A program made the position numbers and the translations under genes. From assembly GCA_035447065.1 (NCBI GenBank), contig DAOTGJ010000013.1, positions 1 through 64,000 on the forward strand: DNA of 64,000 nt. Reading direction: 5' to 3'. Origin of the DNA: CALEMW01 sp035447065 (GTDB taxonomy: Bacteria > Krumholzibacteriota > Krumholzibacteriia > LZORAL124-64-63). Below, one piece after another: positions 51,972 to 59,592 of the stretch. Every line of letters begins with the position of its first letter. The stretch's first letter is position 1. Below the pieces are notes generated by a model. That model was not told the origin of the DNA. It was given only the letters and a program-made list of their open reading frames with translations, and did no database searches.

Positions 51972-54155
51972 TCAGAAGGTCCAGGTGGCCCGCCACTGGG
52001 TGTTGAGCGGCGTGCTGTCCACGCCGCGGCGTCGCTGGCGCTGCAGGTCGGCGCGGCCCTCCAGCCGCAGCCGCGGGCGCGCCCGCCAGGTCATGCTCAC
52101 GCCGCCGCCGGCCTGGCGGGTGTCGATGCGCGTGTCCCGGGAGTGGTTGAGCGAGAAGCGCAGGTTCAGGCTGCCGCGGTTCAGCGGCGTCCAGCTCAGC
52201 AGGTGGCGCGTGAGCCAGTGGTCCTCGGTGCGGTGCTCGAAGCGGGCCAGGCCCGAGTAGCTCAGCAGCGGGAAGATGGTCCAGCGCACGTCCAGCTCGG
52301 TGTCGTCGAAGCGCGTGAACTCGTCGCCGCCCTCGCGGTCCACCCAGCGGCTGGCCTGCCGCACATCCACCATCACGCTGGGGCGCGGACGGGTGCGCAG
52401 GGTGGTCACCGCGTACCAGGAACGGGAGGAGAGGCCGGTGTTGTCGTCGTCCACGCGGCCGTGGCCGGTCTTCTGCAGCAGGCGCAGGCCGGGCAGGGGG
52501 TCCCAGTTGACGTCCACGCCGTAGTCGTCGCCCACGCGGTGGCGCGCCAGGCTGCGGTCCAGGTCATGACGCCACGACGCGCGCAGCCAGAGCGGGCGCG
52601 ACACGTCGCTGGTGGCGCTGGTGGTGATGCTGCGCGTGTCCGTGCTCTGCCGCGACGGGCTCTCCAGCGAGCTCACCGTGTAGATGGACGACAGGGTCCA
52701 GGCGTCCAGGCGCAGGGCGGCGTTGAGGCTGTGGATGGCGCCGTCCAGATCGCGGTCGGGCTGGTCGTCGCTCTCGCGTCGGGTGAGCGTGGTGTGGTAG
52801 CCCACGTCCAGGGTGGAGCTGAGGGCGTAGTCCACGGAGCCCACCAGGCGGTGGCGGCGGGTCACGGTCTCGCGGGCGCGCGCGTCCACGGCCTGGGCGT
52901 CGTAGAGCTCCACCTCGTTGATGAAGAGGTCGGCCTCGGTGGGACCCGTCTTCACGTCCACCAGCTTGAAGCGGCGCGCGGTCACGGGCTCGCTGAAGGC
53001 GAGGGTCCAGCCCTGGCGCCCGTCGGTCCATTCCGTCCACACGGCCTGGAAGACGGCGGGGGAGACCTCGGTCCAGGCGATGCCCTCGGGGTCGTCCGTG
53101 GTGAACAGCCGCCACTGCAGGAACTCGGGGAAGCGCACGATGCGGTCCGCGTACACGGCGCCGGAGCCCACGGCGGCCGCGTCGCCGAAGTCCAGCACCA
53201 CGTTGCGGTAGTCGCCGCCGTACTCGCGCACCGGCGGCGTGTCGTCGCCGATGTTCAGGGCCGTGGGCGTGTCGCGGTCCAGATCCGACAGTCCGCCCAA
53301 CGCCACGGGCGCCGGCTCCAGGGGATCCAGGTCCTCGGGCGTGCCGTCCTGGACCAGGCCGGTGAAGATGGGCACCAGGCGCTCGGCCTCCAGGGGATCC
53401 AGCGAGGAGATGGACTCGTGGAAGCGGTCCGTGCGCACCTCCAGCGAGGCGTGGCCGCGGCCCTCCTGCCAGGAGGTGTCGCCCAGGTAGCGCAGGCCGT
53501 GGGTGTCGCGGTCGCGGCGCACGCCGGCGGTCACGGCGTCGTCGCGCGTCAGCGAGCCGGTGTAGAGCAGCTCGCCCGCGCCGGTGTCCAGCTTCAGGCT
53601 GCCGCGCAGGGCCTTGTCGCGGTTCTCGATCCACTGGCCGGCGGCGGTGCGGCGCTCGGCGTCGGTGGCGCCGGCCCGCAGGCTGGCCAGGCCGCGGCTG
53701 AAGCTCTGCTGCACGTAGACAGAGGCGTCCACGCGGCGGTCCTTGCGGGCGCCGAAGCTGAGGCCGTCGTAGTCGCGGTCGTAGCCGTCCAGGTCGGCGC
53801 CGGCGCGGAACTGCTGGCGGCGGTAGTTCAGGCCGAGCGACGGCAGCACGGTGCGCGTGGAATACTGGGTCTCGCCCAGGGAGCTGCGGCTCTCGCTGTC
53901 CTCGTAGAGATCGCGCCAGTCGGCGCGCAGGACCAGGTACCGGCTCAGGCGCAGGGTCTGGTCCACGGACATGTCCAGGCGCAGGATGTCGGTGGTGAAG
54001 TCGGCCTCGCTGGTCAGGCCCTCGTTGTGGAGCTGCCTCACGTCCACGCGTCCGTCCAGCGCCGCGGCGGGGCCGCCCAGCGCCAGGGTCGCCGCGCACG
54101 CCAGGGCGGCGAGGCCGGCCCGGCGGAACGCTTGGGGATGGAGGGGCTTCGTCAA
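51972..54155 (-). CDS. Outer-membrane beta-barrel protein with inserted discoidin-like domain
   Basis: A 727-residue protein with signal peptide and a C-terminal Trp-Arg-Ala-Thr-Trp-Thr-Phe, the aromatic end of BAM-inserted barrels. Long alternating strands flank an insertion at about 295-420: L-N-I-G-D-D-T-P, Y-R-N-V-V-L-D-F-G, W-T-L-A-F-S-E-P-V-T-A-R-R-F-K-L, I-N-E-V-E-L-Y-D, as in F5/8C jelly rolls. The start is a TTG at 54155 with GAGG eight bases upstream. It is first in a coupled five-gene operon ending in the 42-haem cytochrome, so a porin of a porin-cytochrome conduit is the leading idea. The N-gap at 54174 lies just upstream but is an artefact, so the gene is complete. Confidence 0.85.
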   Translation of the reverse strand: MTKPLHPQAFRRAGLAALACAATLALGGPAAALDGRVDVRQLHNEGLTSEADFTTDILRLDMSVDQTLRLSRYLVLRADWRDLYEDSESRSSLGETQYSTRTVLPSLGLNYRRQQFRAGADLDGYDRDYDGLSFGARKDRRVDASVYVQQSFSRGLASLRAGATDAERRTAAGQWIENRDKALRGSLKLDTGAGELLYTGSLTRDDAVTAGVRRDRDTHGLRYLGDTSWQEGRGHASLEVRTDRFHESISSLDPLEAERLVPIFTGLVQDGTPEDLDPLEPAPVALGGLSDLDRDTPTALNIGDDTPPVREYGGDYRNVVLDFGDAAAVGSGAVYADRIVRFPEFLQWRLFTTDDPEGIAWTEVSPAVFQAVWTEWTDGRQGWTLAFSEPVTARRFKLVDVKTGPTEADLFINEVELYDAQAVDARARETVTRRHRLVGSVDYALSSTLDVGYHTTLTRRESDDQPDRDLDGAIHSLNAALRLDAWTLSSIYTVSSLESPSRQSTDTRSITTSATSDVSRPLWLRASWRHDLDRSLARHRVGDDYGVDVNWDPLPGLRLLQKTGHGRVDDDNTGLSSRSWYAVTTLRTRPRPSVMVDVRQASRWVDREGGDEFTRFDDTELDVRWTIFPLLSYSGLARFEHRTEDHWLTRHLLSWTPLNRGSLNLRFSLNHSRDTRIDTRQAGGGVSMTWRARPRLRLEGRADLQRQRRRGVDSTPLNTQWRATWTF

Positions 54156-54328
54156 CGGTTCGGCCTCGGAGCTNNNNNNNNNNNNNNNNNNNNNNNNNNN
54201 NNNNNNNNNNNNNNNNNNNNNNNNNNNNNNNNNNNNNNNNNNNNNNNNNNNNNNNNNNNNNNNNNNNNNNNNNCCCGGCGGAACGCTTGGGGATGGAGGG
54301 GCTTCGTCAACGGTTCGGCCTCGGAGCT
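54119..54328. repeat. Identical 55-base sequence on both sides of an N-run (scaffold overlap)
   Basis: Bases 54119-54173 are identical to 54274-54328, beginning CCCGGCGGAACG and ending CTCGGAGCT, with exactly 100 N (54174-54273) between. The second copy begins at the first base after the N-run. This is what results when two contigs that overlap by 55 bases are joined by a placeholder gap. The true sequence most likely lacks the N-run and one copy. Confidence 0.9.
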
Positions 54329-54545
54329 GGTGCGTTCAGGTCCCGGGCGGGGCTCTGGGGAACGGCTCCAAATATATAGTGAATGCCTACCAGAATGTTA
54401 TTTTTTTATCTAATGAGACTGGTTCTCAACTACGCAGGTTCCGGTATGAGTTCTGATCCAGCAATTCATCTTCCAAAAGAAAATAATCGGTCAAATAGTC
54501 AGGATTAATGCTCAAGTGGTGCCTCATGGTGTCGAAAGCAGCGGC
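54329..54545. promoter_or_regulatory. AT-rich divergent control region between barrel operon and heptahaem gene
   Basis: This 217-base stretch is far more AT-rich than its surroundings, with TATATA near 54373 and a T-run near 54400. It separates the minus-strand barrel operon from the plus-strand heptahaem gene and should carry both promoters. No pair reaches a convincing consensus. Confidence 0.4.
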
Positions 54546-55376
54546 ATGAAACATCATGCTCGACACCCGCATGGGGCCAGGCCCCTGGGAGCTCTGCTCC
54601 TGACCCTCCTCTGGCTGGGAACGGCCTTCGCCGGCGCGAACCCTCCCGGCCACGCGTCCCTGGACTGCGCCTCCTGCCACCTGGGCTCCGCCCGGGCGGT
54701 GGATGACCCGGGGACGGCAGACCGGAGCTGCGCCCGCTGCCACGATCCGGGTCCCGCCCCCGCCGGCTTCCACGCGGGCGGACCGGACCGCTGCACGAGC
54801 TGCCACAGCTTCCATGAGCCGGCGAACCTGAAGGCCGGGGGCACGCCGTTCGCCCACGCGGTGGGCAACGACCAGGTCACGCGCCACTGCGCCGCCTGCC
54901 ACGCCGGCGCCAACGGCCCGTCCGGCCTGACCGACGGCCACCGCGCCGCCACGGCCCTCTACCACGGCCAACCGGAGCTCCTGGCCCAGCTCACGCCCTC
55001 GGAAGCCTGCCTCCTCTGCCACAGCCGCGACGACGCCGACCCGCGTCTGCTGGCCCTGGTGGACTCGCCGCCGCGGTTCCATGCCCATGCCAGCCATCCC
55101 AACGGCGCACCCGTGGCGGCGGGCGGGAACGGCGGCGGCTTCGACATCCGGCATCAGGTGGACGCCCGCCTGCCGCTGATCGACGGCAGGATGGAGTGCG
55201 CCACCTGCCACGACCTCACCGACGACCTCCCGGACCGCCTGGTGCGCTTCGACACCCCCATGGCCATGTGCCTGGGCTGTCACGAGCGCGGCCCCGGCGG
55301 CGGCGCCGGCGCCACCGTGGTGGCGTCGCGGGTGGAGGTCCCCGGTTCCGGGCGCCCCCGGGGTCTGAGTCGCTAG
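54546..55376 (+). CDS. Exported heptahaem c-type cytochrome
   Basis: A 276-residue cytochrome. The ATG at 54546 opens a His/Arg-rich n-region and a hydrophobic core (A-L-L-L-T-L-L-W-L-G-T-A-F-A). A GTG at 54516 would add ten residues without better SD. Seven CXXCH sites are present: C-A-S-C-H, C-A-R-C-H, C-T-S-C-H, C-A-A-C-H, C-L-L-C-H, C-A-T-C-H and C-L-G-C-H. The last 30 residues are Gly/Arg/Val-rich and haem-free. It is divergent from the barrel operon and shares its control region. A periplasmic partner that feeds the barrel/giant-cytochrome pair is a reasonable inference. Confidence 0.9.
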   Translation: MKHHARHPHGARPLGALLLTLLWLGTAFAGANPPGHASLDCASCHLGSARAVDDPGTADRSCARCHDPGPAPAGFHAGGPDRCTSCHSFHEPANLKAGGTPFAHAVGNDQVTRHCAACHAGANGPSGLTDGHRAATALYHGQPELLAQLTPSEACLLCHSRDDADPRLLALVDSPPRFHAHASHPNGAPVAAGGNGGGFDIRHQVDARLPLIDGRMECATCHDLTDDLPDRLVRFDTPMAMCLGCHERGPGGGAGATVVASRVEVPGSGRPRGLSR

Positions 55377-55399
55377 ATTCGCCCAAACGCCCGAGACGG

Positions 55400-55431
55400 A
55401 AGCGGCGGTCCCCGGGCAGGGACCGCCGCTT
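55400..55431. terminator. Bidirectional terminator between heptahaem gene and hemL
   Basis: AAGCGGCGGTCCC and GGGACCGCCGCTT form a perfect 13-bp stem with a 6-base loop between convergent stops (55376 plus, 55456 minus). The AA/TT ends give short U-runs in either direction. Confidence 0.75.
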
Positions 55432-55455
55432 CACTTCCTGATCCGTCCCGACGGA

Positions 55456-56730
55456 CTACAGCGCGGCCAGCACCTTCGTCACCGCGGCCACGGTGGCGTC
55501 CAGGTCCGCGTCGGTATGGGCGGCGGACAGGAAGCCCACCTCCCAGCCCGACGGGGCCAGGTACACGCCCTCCTCCAGCAGCGCCCGGTGCATGCGGCCG
55601 TAGAGCTCCATCTTGGAGCCGTCCACCTGCGCGAAGGCCGTGGGCGCCTCCGGCTGGAACACCGTCCAGAAGAGCGAGCCCACCTGCACCACCTGGGCGG
55701 TCACGCCGGCCGCGGCGGCGGCGTCGCGCAGCCCGGCGCAGAGGCAGGCCGTGCGGCCCTCCAGCTCCTGGTAGAAGCCCTCGCGCCCCAGCTTGGTCAG
55801 GGCGGCCAGCCCCGCGGCCATGGCCACCGGGTTGCCGCTCAGGGTGCCGGCCTGGTACACGGGGCCGTTGGGCGACACGTGGTCCATGAGGTCGGTGTTG
55901 GCGGCGTACGCCCCCACGGGCATGCCCCCGCCGATGATCTTGCCGTAGGTGGCCAGGTCCGGCGTGATCCCGAAGCGCTCGATGGCCCCGCCCGCCGCCA
56001 CCCGGAACCCGGTGATCACCTCGTCGAAGATGAACTTGGCGCCGTGCTTCGCCGTGAGGTCGCGGCAGGTCTGCAGCCACTCCCGGGTCTGGACCAGCAG
56101 CCCGCAGTTGGCCGGCACCGGCTCCACGATGAGCGCCGCCACCTCGTCGCCGTGGGCGGCGAAGAAGTCGCGCAGCCGCTGCTCGTCGGCCAGGGGCAGC
56201 ACCACGGTGTGCTTGGAGAAGTCGGCCGGCACGCCGCCGCTGCTGGGCGTGCCGAAGGTGGCCAGGCCGCTGCCGGCCTCCACCAGCAGGTGGTCGGCAT
56301 GGCCGTGGTAGCAGCCCTCGAACTTCACCACCATGTCGCGGCCGGTCGCGCCGCGCGCCAGGCGGATGGCGCTCATGACCGCCTCCGTGCCGGAGCTCAC
56401 GAAGCGCACCTGGTCGAAGACCTTCACCCGCTCCAGCAGCGCCTCCGCCAGCAGCACCTCGCGCCGCGACGGCGCCCCGAAGCTGCAGCCCTCGCGCACG
56501 GCCTCCATCACGGCGGCCTCCACGTCCGGGTCCGCGTGGCCCAGGATCATGGGGCCCCAGCTCTGGCAGTAGTCGATGAAGGTGCGCCCGTCCTCGTCGG
56601 TGAAGTGCGCGCCCTTGGCGCTCCGGAAGAACACGGGGTCGCCGGGCACGGACTTGAAGGCCCGCACCGGCGAGTTCACGCCGCCGGGCAGCACCTTCTG
56701 CGCGCGGTCCCACCAGCTCGCGTTGCTCAT
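55456..56730 (-). CDS. hemL: Glutamate-1-semialdehyde 2,1-aminomutase
   Basis: A 424-residue PLP enzyme producing 5-aminolevulinate. The PLP lysine is K264 in T-Y-G-K-I-I-G-G-G-M-P-V-G-A-Y. Other signatures are L-P-G-G-V-N-S-P-V-R-A-F, F-V-S-S-G-T-E-A-V-M-S-A-I-R, Y-H-G-H-A-D and I-F-D-E-V-I-T-G-F-R. The ATG at 56730 overlaps the hemB stop in ATGA. It is last of the run hemC-hemD-hemB-hemL and ends before a strong hairpin. Together with hemA at 36 kb it completes the C5 route. Confidence 0.97.
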   Translation of the reverse strand: MSNASWWDRAQKVLPGGVNSPVRAFKSVPGDPVFFRSAKGAHFTDEDGRTFIDYCQSWGPMILGHADPDVEAAVMEAVREGCSFGAPSRREVLLAEALLERVKVFDQVRFVSSGTEAVMSAIRLARGATGRDMVVKFEGCYHGHADHLLVEAGSGLATFGTPSSGGVPADFSKHTVVLPLADEQRLRDFFAAHGDEVAALIVEPVPANCGLLVQTREWLQTCRDLTAKHGAKFIFDEVITGFRVAAGGAIERFGITPDLATYGKIIGGGMPVGAYAANTDLMDHVSPNGPVYQAGTLSGNPVAMAAGLAALTKLGREGFYQELEGRTACLCAGLRDAAAAAGVTAQVVQVGSLFWTVFQPEAPTAFAQVDGSKMELYGRMHRALLEEGVYLAPSGWEVGFLSAAHTDADLDATVAAVTKVLAAL

Positions 56731-57701
56731 CGGATCCACCCCTCGCGCAGGGCGTCGCGCCCGTGGTACGTGATGATCAGGTCCGCGCCCGCGCGCCGCA
56801 TGGCCAGCAGGTTCTCCATCACGATGCGCTGCTCGTCCACGTAGCCCGCGGCGGCCGCCGCCTTCACCATGGAGAACTCGCCCGACACGTTGTAGACCAC
56901 CACCGGGCAGAGGGTCTCCTCCTTCACCATGCGGACGACGTCCAGGTAGGCCAGCGCCGGCTTGACCATGACCATGTCGGCGCCCTCCTCCACGTCCAGC
57001 AGGGCCTCCAGCAGCGACTCGCGCGAGTTGCGGAAGTCCATCTGGTAGGTCTTGCGGTCGCCCTGGGGCGCGCTGTCGCAGGCGTCGCGGAAGGGGCCGT
57101 AGTAGGCGCTGGCGTACTTGGCGCTGTAGGCCAGGATGGCGGTGCTGGTGAAGCCGTGGTCGTCCAGCAGATCGCGGATGGCGCCCACGCGCCCGTCCAT
57201 CATGTCGCTGGGGCTGACGATGTCCACGCCCGCCTCCGCGTGCACCAGCGCCATCTTGGCGAGCTGGGCCACGGAGTCGTCGTTGGTCACCACGCCGTCG
57301 TGCAGGAAGCCGCAGTGGCCGTGGTCCGTGTAGGCGCAGAGGCACACGTCGGTGATCAGGATGATCTCCTGGCCGAACCGCGCGCGCAGGGCCTTCAGGG
57401 CGCGGGGGATCACGCCGTCGGGATCCACGGCGGCGCTGCCGTGGGCGTCCTTGTGGTCCGGGATGCCGAAGAGCAGGTGCGAGGTCAGCCCCAGCGCCAC
57501 GTCCGCGGCCACCTCGTCCACCAGCTTGTCCACGGTCACGTGGGTGACGCCGGGCATGCTGGGGATCTCCTCGCACACGCCCTCGCCCTCCACCACGAAG
57601 TGGGGGGTGATCAGGTGGCGGGCCGCCAGATCGGTCTCGGCCACGAGCTCGCGCATCAGCGGCGTGGCGCGCAGGCGACGGGGGCGTTGCAGCAGGTTCA
57701 T
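56727..57701 (-). CDS. hemB: 5-aminolevulinate dehydratase (porphobilinogen synthase)
   Basis: A 324-residue enzyme joining two 5-aminolevulinate molecules. The Schiff-base lysines are K195 (Y-S-A-K-Y-A-S-A-Y-Y-G-P-F-R) and K247 (V-M-V-K-P-A-L-A-Y-L-D). Cysteines C120, C122 and C130 in D-V-C-L-C-A-Y-T-D-H-G-H-C form a zinc site. GAGGAG lies six bases before the ATG. Start and stop overlap hemD and hemL by ATGA, so the operon is translationally coupled. Confidence 0.97.
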   Translation of the reverse strand: MNLLQRPRRLRATPLMRELVAETDLAARHLITPHFVVEGEGVCEEIPSMPGVTHVTVDKLVDEVAADVALGLTSHLLFGIPDHKDAHGSAAVDPDGVIPRALKALRARFGQEIILITDVCLCAYTDHGHCGFLHDGVVTNDDSVAQLAKMALVHAEAGVDIVSPSDMMDGRVGAIRDLLDDHGFTSTAILAYSAKYASAYYGPFRDACDSAPQGDRKTYQMDFRNSRESLLEALLDVEEGADMVMVKPALAYLDVVRMVKEETLCPVVVYNVSGEFSMVKAAAAAGYVDEQRIVMENLLAMRRAGADLIITYHGRDALREGWIR

Positions 57702-58258
57702 GACGTCTCCTCGGGGTGGTGGATCGGGTCCAGGCCGGCGGCCAGGACCATGGCCTCCAGGGTCGGCTCGTCGGCGACGAGCGTGTCGAAGCCGGCCTCG
57801 CGCGCCGCCGCGGCGGTGGTGCCGCCGATGGCCACGCAGGGCGCGGTCGCCCCCCACGCCGCCGCGCATGCGCGCACGGCGGAGGGGCTGGCGAAGAAGA
57901 TCAGGTCGTCCGCGCGCAGCGGCGCGTCGGGCAGCTCCGCGGGCGGCACNNNNNNNNNNNNNNNNNNNNNNNNNNNNNNNNNNNNNNNNNNNNNNNNNNN
58001 NNNNNNNNNNNNNNNNNNNNNNNNNNNNNNNNNNNNNNNNNNNNNNNNNCGCAGCCCGGCGTCGAAGAAGGAGCGCACGCCCTGGGGCGAGGTGAACAGG
58101 ATCACGTCGGCCGCCGGCGCCGGATCCGGCACGGGCAGCCCGACGAAGCGCAGCAGCGGCAGCTCCAGCACCTCATGGCCCGCGGCCTCCAGCGCCGCGC
58201 GCCACGGCCGGCACTGCTCGGCCGTGCGGGTCAGCACGATGCGCCGCGCCGCGCCCAC
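57698..58258 (-). CDS. hemD: Uroporphyrinogen III synthase, interrupted by an assembly gap
   Basis: The visible N-terminal part (69 residues from a GTG at 58258) reads R-I-V-L-T-R-T-A-E-Q ... L-P-L-L-R-F ... V-I-L-F-T-S-P-Q-G-V-R-S-F-F. The C-terminal part (83 residues) has D-L-I-F-F-A-S-P-S-A-V-R-A-C and V-A-I-G-G-T-T-A-A-A-A-R-E-A-G. Both halves match the two-domain HemD fold. The middle is hidden by 100 N. Family members are about 250 residues, so roughly 90-110 residues (about 300 bases) are missing and the N-run understates the gap. The gene itself is probably intact. It lies between hemC and hemB with 3-4 base spacing. Confidence 0.88.
   Translation of the reverse strand: MGAARRIVLTRTAEQCRPWRAALEAAGHEVLELPLLRFVGLPVPDPAPAADVILFTSPQGVRSFFDAGLXXXXXXXXXXXXXXXXXXXXXXXXXXXXXXXXXXVPPAELPDAPLRADDLIFFASPSAVRACAAAWGATAPCVAIGGTTAAAAREAGFDTLVADEPTLEAMVLAAGLDPIHHPEETS
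57950..58049. other. Assembly gap inside hemD (100 N placeholder)
   Basis: There are exactly 100 N. The flanking sequences show no shared overlap, unlike the gap at 54174, so real sequence is missing. Confidence 0.95.
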
Positions 58259-58261
58259 GGT

Positions 58262-59191
58262 TCAGGCTCCGCGGATCCGCGCGAAGGCCTCGTCCGCCAG
58301 CGCGCCGGCGTCGGGACCTTCCAGGGTGAAGGTCAGCGGTGCGGACTCGGGCGTGGCGCTCCAGTAGGCGGCCAGCCGGAAGCCGCCGCCCTGCCGCCGG
58401 ATGTTCACGCCGAAGGGCAGCTGGCAGCCTCCGTCCAGCTTCTCCAGCAGACGGCGCTCGGCCTTCACGGGCACGGCGGCCTCCACCGTCTCCAGACGGT
58501 TGAGGAAGGACTTCAGCGGCTCCTCGTCCCGGCACTGCAGCGCCAGCATGCCCTGGGCGGGCGCGGGCACGAAGGTCTCCACGTCCAGCTCCACCACGTG
58601 CAGGTCCGAGAGGTCCAGCCCCAGCCGCGTCACGCCGGCCTTGGCCAGCAGGATGGCGTCGTACTGCCCCTCGCGCAGCTTGCGGATGCGCGTGGGCACG
58701 TTGCCCCGCAGGTCCGCGATCTCCAGGTCCGGCCGCAGCAGCTTGAGCTGCCCCTGCCGCCGCGCCGCGCTGGTCCCCACCTTGGCGCCGTCGGCCAGGG
58801 GGATGGGCTGCTCCGCGCGCGCCGCGTCCACGCTCTCCTTGCGCACCAGCAGCAGCTCCCGCGGATCCTCGCGCCCGATCAGGGCGCACACGGTCAGCCC
58901 CTCCGGCTGCTCGCTGGAGAGGTCCTTCATGGAGTGCACGGCCAGGTCCACGCGCCCGTCGAGCTGCGCGTCCTCCAGCTCCTTGGTGAAGAAGCCCTTG
59001 CCCTCGAGCTTGCTGAAGGGCACGTCGTCGATGCGGTCGCCGCGCGTCTCGATGATCACGAGCTCCGGCTCCGCGCCCAGCTCCTGCAGCAGATCGCGCA
59101 CATGATGGGCCTGCCAGAGGGCCAGGTCGCTCCCACGCGTCCCGATGCGCAGGGGGCGGGGCAGTCCGGCGGGCGTGTTGGTGTCGTTCAC
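58262..59191 (-). CDS. hemC: Hydroxymethylbilane synthase (porphobilinogen deaminase)
   Basis: A 309-residue enzyme polymerising four porphobilinogens. C256 in L-D-G-G-C-Q-L-P-F-G carries the dipyrromethane cofactor and D90 in H-S-M-K-D is catalytic. L-R-I-G-T-R-G-S-D-L-A-L-W-Q and R-L-G-L are typical. The start is a GTG at 59191 directly after GAGGAGG. It is the first gene of the hemC-hemD-hemB-hemL run; the promoter should lie in 59192-59261, where I see no clear motif. Confidence 0.97.
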   Translation of the reverse strand: MNDTNTPAGLPRPLRIGTRGSDLALWQAHHVRDLLQELGAEPELVIIETRGDRIDDVPFSKLEGKGFFTKELEDAQLDGRVDLAVHSMKDLSSEQPEGLTVCALIGREDPRELLLVRKESVDAARAEQPIPLADGAKVGTSAARRQGQLKLLRPDLEIADLRGNVPTRIRKLREGQYDAILLAKAGVTRLGLDLSDLHVVELDVETFVPAPAQGMLALQCRDEEPLKSFLNRLETVEAAVPVKAERRLLEKLDGGCQLPFGVNIRRQGGGFRLAAYWSATPESAPLTFTLEGPDAGALADEAFARIRGA

Positions 59192-59261
59192 GGGGCCTCC
59201 TCACAGGTCAACGGACAGTCCGATGTCCGCCGAAATGTAGGTCCCGAGCAGGGCTTTTGTG

Positions 59262-59348
59262 TCATGGAGGCGTCATATCAGAACGCCGAAACGCCGCCAA
59301 TCCGTCCTTTTCATGGACCAGCCGATGACAGGCCGCGCAGAGGGTCAC
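59262..59348 (-). CDS. HNH endonuclease, C-terminal fragment cut by an assembly gap
   Basis: Only about 28 residues are visible before the stop at 59262. They read V-T-L-C-A-A-C-H-R-L-V-H-E-K-D-G, the second half of an HNH motif with its zinc-knuckle cysteine pair (C-x2-C-H-x3-H). The rest is lost in the N-run at 59349. The C-A-A-C-H here is a zinc-knuckle feature and not a haem site. The open frame beyond the gap (to 59666) shows no HNH residues and is antisense to the next gene, so it is not part of this gene. Size and context of the full gene are unknown. Confidence 0.6.
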   Translation of the reverse strand: MTLCAACHRLVHEKDGLAAFRRSDMTPP

Positions 59349-59448
59349 NNNNNNNNNNNNNNNNNNNNNNNNNNNNNNNNNNNNNNNNNNNNNNNNNNNN
59401 NNNNNNNNNNNNNNNNNNNNNNNNNNNNNNNNNNNNNNNNNNNNNNNN
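59349..59448. other. Assembly gap (100 N placeholder) inside the HNH gene
   Basis: There are exactly 100 N with no sequence shared by the two flanks. True length is unknown. Confidence 0.95.
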
Positions 59449-59592
59449 TGCGGTCCGGTTCCGGGAGGAGGTGTGGGGGAAGAATAGTAGAATATCGTGC
59501 CGGAATCAAGAAGAAAGTGTGCGAGACGAGTTGAATCTGTGATATCGTCCTCGCCGATCGCAATTCCATGCCGTCCCGATCGGGAGAACCCT

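Noticed and set aside
57950..58049. hemD as a pseudogene or naturally shortened gene
   Set aside because: The interruption is an assembly placeholder. Both visible halves are intact and in operon context.
59262..59348. C-A-A-C-H in the fragment before the last gap as a further c-type haem site
   Set aside because: It is followed by R-L-V-H and lacks an export context; the pattern fits the zinc knuckle of HNH endonucleases.
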